A stretch of 19,184 nucleotides of DNA from Polyangia bacterium (GTDB lineage: Bacteria; Myxococcota_A; Polyangia; Polyangiales; Polyangiaceae). The stretch lies in the NCBI GenBank assembly GCA_030430975.1, contig JAUIKB010000015.1, positions 1 to 19,184 on the forward strand, in the 5' to 3' direction. Each line of letters opens with the position of its first letter. The first letter of the stretch is position 1. A model generated the notes under the pieces. It did not search any database. It worked only from the letters and a program-made list of their open reading frames with translations, and was not told the DNA's origin. Positions 15,376 through 19,184 of this stretch are shown here, one piece after another. A program made the translations under genes and the position numbers.

Positions 15376-16188
15376 ATGACGCCGAGGGACATCGACCGCC
15401 GCAACCCGGCGCGCATCGCTAAGGCGCTGTCCTCGGCGGGCGCGCTGTACGACCACTACTTCCGTTGCGAGACCGAAGGCGTCGACCACGTGCCAGAGCA
15501 CGGGCCCGCGATTCTATTCGGTAATCACTGCGGCAGCACGTACACGATCGAAGGCCCGCTGCTCACGGTAGCGATCGTGCGCCGCTACGGGCTGGAGCAT
15601 CCGCTGTATTACATGGCGCACCGCGCCTTCTTCGATATCCCGGTGCTCGGCGACCTGTTGCTCGAAGTCGGAGCGGTCAACGCCGACCGCGAGACGGCGG
15701 TACGCGTGCTCGGCGACGGCTGCCAGCTGATGGCGTTTCCGGGCGGCGATCGCGACTCGCACAAGCCGTTTGCGGAACGCCACATCGTCAACTTTCATGG
15801 GCACACGGGTTTCCTACGCTTGTCGATCAGTCAGCGCGTGCCGCTCGTACCGTTCGTACACGTCGGCACTCACGAGGGCCTGTTCGTCCTGTCACGGGGC
15901 GAGGGACTAGCCAAGCTGCTCAATCTGAAACAGCGCGTCGGCCTCAACGTGTGTCCGATCACCCTGAGCTTCCCGTTCGGCCTTTCCGTCGGCCCGTACT
16001 TCGCCGCAATCCCCTTGCCGACCAAAGTGCGGATGCGCGTACTACCGCCCGTGCGTCTGTGGGAACTCGGCTACGACGATCCGAACGATCCCGCGCAGTG
16101 CAGGGCGGCGCTCGAATTCCTCACGAGCGAGCTGCAGCGGGAACTGGATGATTTAGCCGCTCAGCGCAAGCGCATTTTACTCGGCTAG
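15376..16188 (+). CDS. Lysophospholipid/glycerolipid acyltransferase-like protein
   Basis: A 270-residue member of the PlsC/DGAT2-like acyltransferase superfamily, which transfers acyl chains to glycerolipid acceptors at the membrane. Visible blocks: GPAILFGNHCGSTYTIEG, holding the Asn50-His51 of block I; HPLYYMAHRAFFDIPVLG (block II-like); MAFPGGDRD (119-127), replacing the usual FPEG; and RVPLVPFVHVGTHE (154-167). The usual H-x4-D is not present: the acidic residue after His51 is Glu59, so the catalytic dyad is atypical. It has no obvious transmembrane segment. ATG 15376 lies 25 bases after the copper-ATPase stop, so it is probably in the csoR-copA transcript; a role in membrane-lipid change under metal stress is only a guess. 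The 3' end overlaps the convergent membrane-protein gene by 4 bases. Superfamily is sound; substrate unknown. Confidence 0.78.
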   Translation: MTPRDIDRRNPARIAKALSSAGALYDHYFRCETEGVDHVPEHGPAILFGNHCGSTYTIEGPLLTVAIVRRYGLEHPLYYMAHRAFFDIPVLGDLLLEVGAVNADRETAVRVLGDGCQLMAFPGGDRDSHKPFAERHIVNFHGHTGFLRLSISQRVPLVPFVHVGTHEGLFVLSRGEGLAKLLNLKQRVGLNVCPITLSFPFGLSVGPYFAAIPLPTKVRMRVLPPVRLWELGYDDPNDPAQCRAALEFLTSELQRELDDLAAQRKRILLG

Positions 16189-16814
16189 CCAACCAGAGCC
16201 GCCCGTTGCTTTCGACGTCGTGACCACGCGGTGTACATCAGCAACGGCGCGCCACATAGGAAGCCAACCATCATTCCCACGTAACCGCTGAGTGGAACGA
16301 TCACGATCTCCAGCATACCCGCAACGACGACCCACACCATGTTGAGGATCAGGTCGACGAAGATCGTGATAAATAATACCGGGAAAATAACCAGGCTGCT
16401 CCACCCGTAGGCGTCCCATAACGCACCCGTCAAGATGAAGCCGGGTTCGGTAAACAGATCCGGATTGGCGGTCACGAACATGTGCGTAGCCATCGCAGTG
16501 CCGAGCCCGCCGAAGAACATCAGCATCCATACGCCGAGTCCAGCGATCCGGTAGCCCTTGACCGCGTACAGTGACAGGACAGCAAACAGCGTACCCGGCA
16601 GCGCCGACAGCAGCAGCATCACCGCGACGTCCTCAGCCGTGAGCGACGTCCCAGTCGAGTGCTTCGCAGCTGCTGCGCTATCCAACCATGCGTAATACGT
16701 CGTCGGCGACAGCAGCGCCGTCATGAACGCGGCGCCTGCGCAGACAGCAGCGACGATCTTCCACAGGCTCTCCGAGCCCAGGGGCGTCGACTGATGCTGA
16801 CCCGTCGATGTCAC
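16185..16814 (-). CDS. Polytopic membrane protein of unknown function
   Basis: A 209-residue hydrophobic protein that I do not recognise. Segments long enough to span the membrane lie at about residues 18-36, 61-83, 88-110, 134-158 and 163-192. A loop containing WLDSAAAAKHSTGTSLTAED separates the first two, and the protein ends in a basic tail (TAWSRRRKQRAALVG), which suggests a cytoplasmic C-terminus. No catalytic or transporter motif is apparent. The frame is open back to ATG 16856, but GTG 16814 has a strong ribosome binding site (16823-16828) and I chose it. Its last four bases overlap the stop of the convergent acyltransferase gene. It is divergent from the permease at 16988, with 173 bases between them. 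Confidence 0.72.
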   Translation of the reverse strand: MTSTGQHQSTPLGSESLWKIVAAVCAGAAFMTALLSPTTYYAWLDSAAAAKHSTGTSLTAEDVAVMLLLSALPGTLFAVLSLYAVKGYRIAGLGVWMLMFFGGLGTAMATHMFVTANPDLFTEPGFILTGALWDAYGWSSLVIFPVLFITIFVDLILNMVWVVVAGMLEIVIVPLSGYVGMMVGFLCGAPLLMYTAWSRRRKQRAALVG

Positions 16815-16822
16815 GCCGCCAT

Positions 16823-16828
16823 CACCTC
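16823..16828 (-). promoter_or_regulatory. Ribosome binding site deciding the start of the membrane protein
   Basis: GAGGTG on the - strand, 8 bases before GTG 16814. It favours that start over ATG 16856, which would add 14 non-hydrophobic residues. Confidence 0.6.
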
Positions 16829-16844
16829 GTGGCGAGTCTACGCA

Positions 16845-16857
16845 CTTGCCCGGCAAG
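16845..16857. promoter_or_regulatory. 13-bp perfect palindrome in a divergent intergenic region
   Basis: CTTGCC-C-GGCAAG, six-base arms around one base, in the 173-base region between the membrane protein (- strand) and the permease (+ strand), 31 bases upstream of GTG 16814. It could be an operator half-site pair, but no second copy is seen and GC-rich DNA gives chance palindromes of this size. Confidence 0.25.
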
Positions 16858-16987
16858 CGCCACCAGCGCGAAATTTCTGCGCCCAGTGCGTGTCTCCGAT
16901 CTACCCCGTACGCCGATTATCCAACAACCTCGCGGTTTCTGCTGTTTGATCGCGGCGCGCGCTGCTATTGCGACGTCGAGCAGGCTC

Positions 16988-19030
16988 ATGAGCACGCCAG
17001 AATCAGAATCGGACGCGCCAAAATCGAAGCAATCCAAATCTTCGAAACCTCGATCGACTCCCCCGAAGCCCGCAGCCTCCGAGACCACCTCTGCGCCGGT
17101 CGCCTCCGAGCCAGCAGCCTCCGATCGATCCCCAGGCTCCGGCGAACAAGGATGGTCGGAAAAAGACTACGTCGAACCCGAACCATGGACGTTCGCGGGC
17201 TGGGGCCACGCCGAGCACATCACCGACCTCGAAGCGAAACCGCTAAAAGACAAGGACGCCTCCTCTCACCTGTTGTCCGAGTGGCGAGCTACTGCGATCT
17301 GCGGCAACGACATCACCTCCTCGGTGCTCTACGTAGCGGCGATCTGCACGCTGTACGCGGGCATCTACGCCCCGATCGCGCTGGCGCTGGTCGGGCTGGT
17401 TCTCTACACGTTTCGAAAAATCTACGCGGAGGTCGGCTCCGCGCTGCCCCTGAACGGCGGCGCGTACAACGTGCTGCTGAACACGACCAGCAAGTACAAG
17501 GCGAGCATGGCGGCTTGCCTCACGCTGTTGTCGTACATCGCGACGGCGGTCATCAGCTCGACTGAAGCACTGCATTACGCCCACAGCGTGTGGCCGGCGG
17601 TCCCGGTGTTTGCCGGGACGATCGTCCTCCTCGGCATATTTGCCGCGCTGAATATTGTCGGCATCACCGAGAGCTCCAGCGTCGCGTTGGTGATCTTTTG
17701 TCTGCACATCGCCACGCTGTTGATCCTGGTCGGCTTCGGCATCAAACACGTATCCGGCGACCTGACGGTCATGACCAAGAACTTCGCGTCGCCTCCCCCG
17801 CAGGGCTTCGCCAAAGCCGTGTTCTTCGGATTTGCGGCCGGGCTGCTCGGCATTAGCGGTTTCGAGAGCTCCGCGAACTTCATCGAGGAACAAAAGCCGG
17901 GCGTGTTTCCCAAGACGCTCCGCAACATGTGGATTGCGGTGTTCTTCTTCAACACCGCGATCAGCCTGCTCGCTTTGGGCATTCTGCCGATGGACCAATT
18001 CGAGCATCACGGTGAAACGCTACTCTCAGAGATGGCTTCGCGTTCAGCCGGTGCGACGCTCGGCCCACTGTTTAGGAGTTGGATCGGCATCAACGCGTTC
18101 CTCGTGCTGTCCGGCGCGGTGCTCACGAGCTACGTCGGTGTGACCGGTCTGGTCAAGCGCATGAGCCTCGACCGATGCCTGCCTCAATTCCTGCTCAAGG
18201 AGAACTCGTGGCGACACACACCCCACTTGATCACGCTGTCGTTCTTCGGACTGTGCGTCTCGATCCTGCTGATCACGCAGGGCAACGTGGGCACACTGGC
18301 CGGCGTCTACACCATCAGCTTCCTGTTCGTGATGGGCCTGTTCGCCGTGGGTAACCGACTGCTGGCGCTCAAGCGAGCTCGGCTTCCCCGCGACGTGCGA
18401 GCTTCGTGGTTCGGTATCGTGATCGCGCTGATCGCTGTAAGTGCCGGGTTGGTAGGCAACGTCCTGAAGAAGGACCCCATTACGGGCGCCGATGTGGGCC
18501 TCCAGCAGTCGCTGATCTTCCTGATCTACTTCCTGGTCACAGCCTTCGCGGTCACGCTGATGTTTGGACGGGTGCGGATTCTGCAAGCCGCTTTGTACAT
18601 TGGCCAGGCAGTTCACCAAAGCGTCAGGGCACTCAACTCGAAGTTGTCGGACTGGACGCTCGACAAGGTCGAAGAGATCAACGGCCAAGCGATCGTGTTC
18701 TTCACGCGCGGCGACGGCCTCGCCAACCTGCGGCGTGCGATCGAGTACGTGCTCGACAACGAGCACACCAAAAACCTCAAGGTCGTCCACGTCTACTCGG
18801 AAGAGAAGAAGATCCCCACCACCCTCGCCGACCAACTCAGAACCCTCGACCGCGTCTACCCTGAGATTCGCATCGACTTCATCGCCGTCCAGGGCAAATT
18901 CGGACCGGGGTTGATCGACCAGCTGAGCGAGCGCCTGGGCGTGCCCAAGAACTACATGTTCATCGGCTGCCCCGGCGACCGGTTCCCACACAACATCGGC
19001 GATCTCGGCGGCGTGCGTTTGATCGTGTGA
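16988..19030 (+). CDS. APC-superfamily permease with a soluble C-terminal domain
   Basis: A 680-residue predicted secondary transporter. Residues 1-60 are a disordered Ser/Pro/Lys/Glu-rich tail. The core (about 95-540) shows the APC pattern: EWRATAICGNDITSSVLY for the first, unwound helix, ALPLNGGAYNVLLN, and GISGFESSANFIEEQKPGV for the sixth-helix region, with about 12 hydrophobic segments. The last 135 or so residues are soluble, with alternating beta and alpha stretches (QAIVFFTRGDGLANLRRAIEY, KVVHVYSEEKKIP, IRIDFIAVQGKFG, GVPKNYMFIGCPG), resembling a universal-stress-like or sensor fold. Amino acids are the default substrate guess; the layout also recalls KimA-type potassium importers, which pair an APC core with a C-terminal cytosolic domain. 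The frame is open from 16808, but ATG 16988 is preferred because the extension would run into the divergent gene and is unlike a leader. Confidence 0.82.
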   Translation: MSTPESESDAPKSKQSKSSKPRSTPPKPAASETTSAPVASEPAASDRSPGSGEQGWSEKDYVEPEPWTFAGWGHAEHITDLEAKPLKDKDASSHLLSEWRATAICGNDITSSVLYVAAICTLYAGIYAPIALALVGLVLYTFRKIYAEVGSALPLNGGAYNVLLNTTSKYKASMAACLTLLSYIATAVISSTEALHYAHSVWPAVPVFAGTIVLLGIFAALNIVGITESSSVALVIFCLHIATLLILVGFGIKHVSGDLTVMTKNFASPPPQGFAKAVFFGFAAGLLGISGFESSANFIEEQKPGVFPKTLRNMWIAVFFFNTAISLLALGILPMDQFEHHGETLLSEMASRSAGATLGPLFRSWIGINAFLVLSGAVLTSYVGVTGLVKRMSLDRCLPQFLLKENSWRHTPHLITLSFFGLCVSILLITQGNVGTLAGVYTISFLFVMGLFAVGNRLLALKRARLPRDVRASWFGIVIALIAVSAGLVGNVLKKDPITGADVGLQQSLIFLIYFLVTAFAVTLMFGRVRILQAALYIGQAVHQSVRALNSKLSDWTLDKVEEINGQAIVFFTRGDGLANLRRAIEYVLDNEHTKNLKVVHVYSEEKKIPTTLADQLRTLDRVYPEIRIDFIAVQGKFGPGLIDQLSERLGVPKNYMFIGCPGDRFPHNIGDLGGVRLIV

Positions 19031-19184
19031 GTGCGCCCGCGCGCCGCTTCGCCTGTGAACTGTGGGGACGCGTAAACTGGTGATCCCTGAGAAGAAAGTG
19101 TCGTCCAGGGGATCGACAGAGAGATCGGAAATTGCGATCTTCGAGCGTGTTCCGACGTTCAAGCAAGCAAAGCTCACTATTTGA

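Noticed and set aside
16808..16987. N-terminal extension of the APC permease
   Set aside because: The added 60 residues overlap the start region of the divergent membrane protein and are Arg/Cys-rich, unlike a leader; ATG 16988 starts a typical disordered tail.
19062..19184. 40-codon frame ending exactly at the window edge (GTG start, TGA stop at 19182-19184)
   Set aside because: No recognisable domain, no convincing ribosome binding site for the first GTG, and too short to judge. The rest of 19031-19184 shows no terminator or gene that I can support.

Overview
The window looks like chromosomal DNA of a high-GC, Gram-negative predatory or soil-type bacterium, most probably a myxobacterium (Myxococcota, Polyangia-like). 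The main clue is a set of secreted lipoproteins in which a lipobox is followed by a long Gly/Ala/Ser linker and then a domain with an even number of cysteines, a style common in that group. The assignment is inferred from protein style and codon use only; no rRNA or other marker gene is present. I see no tRNA, rRNA, CRISPR array, insertion sequence or phage gene.

Layout. (1) 41-2944, + strand: an MscS-type mechanosensitive channel, then a membrane-anchored alkaline-phosphatase/sulfatase-fold enzyme with a threonine at the nucleophile position. (2) 2952-12521, all on the - strand: a full-length CusA/CzcA-type heavy-metal RND pump (8772-12521), followed in transcription order by three Gly-rich lipoproteins (one with a TolB-like beta-propeller), a decayed second cusA (3393 to about 5225), and a small Cys-rich lipoprotein. 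(3) 12685-16188, + strand: a tightly packed csoR - copper P1B-ATPase (copA-like) - acyltransferase unit, divergent from cusA. (4) A - strand membrane protein of unknown role (16185-16814) and, divergent from it, an APC-superfamily permease with a soluble C-terminal domain (16988-19030). The last 154 bases hold no convincing gene.

How the genes fit together. The core is a copper/heavy-metal resistance locus. A CsoR repressor with the complete Cys-His-Cys copper triad sits next to a CsoR-like inverted repeat and probably controls the CopA-type ATPase, which exports Cu(I) from the cytoplasm. The divergent CusA-type RND pump would move metal across the periplasm and outer membrane, but no CusB-like adaptor or CusC-like outer-membrane channel is present here.

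The most unusual point is the second cusA. It keeps two stretches matching residues about 117-180 and 706-1249 of the intact pump, joined out of frame, with the first 116 residues and the middle missing. Its C-terminal half is nevertheless open for more than 540 codons and differs from the intact gene largely at silent positions. I found no clearly new biological system. The best leads are the duplicated, half-decayed pump, the two regulatory motifs in the cusA/csoR intergenic region, and residue changes in the pump that question a strict Cu/Ag assignment.
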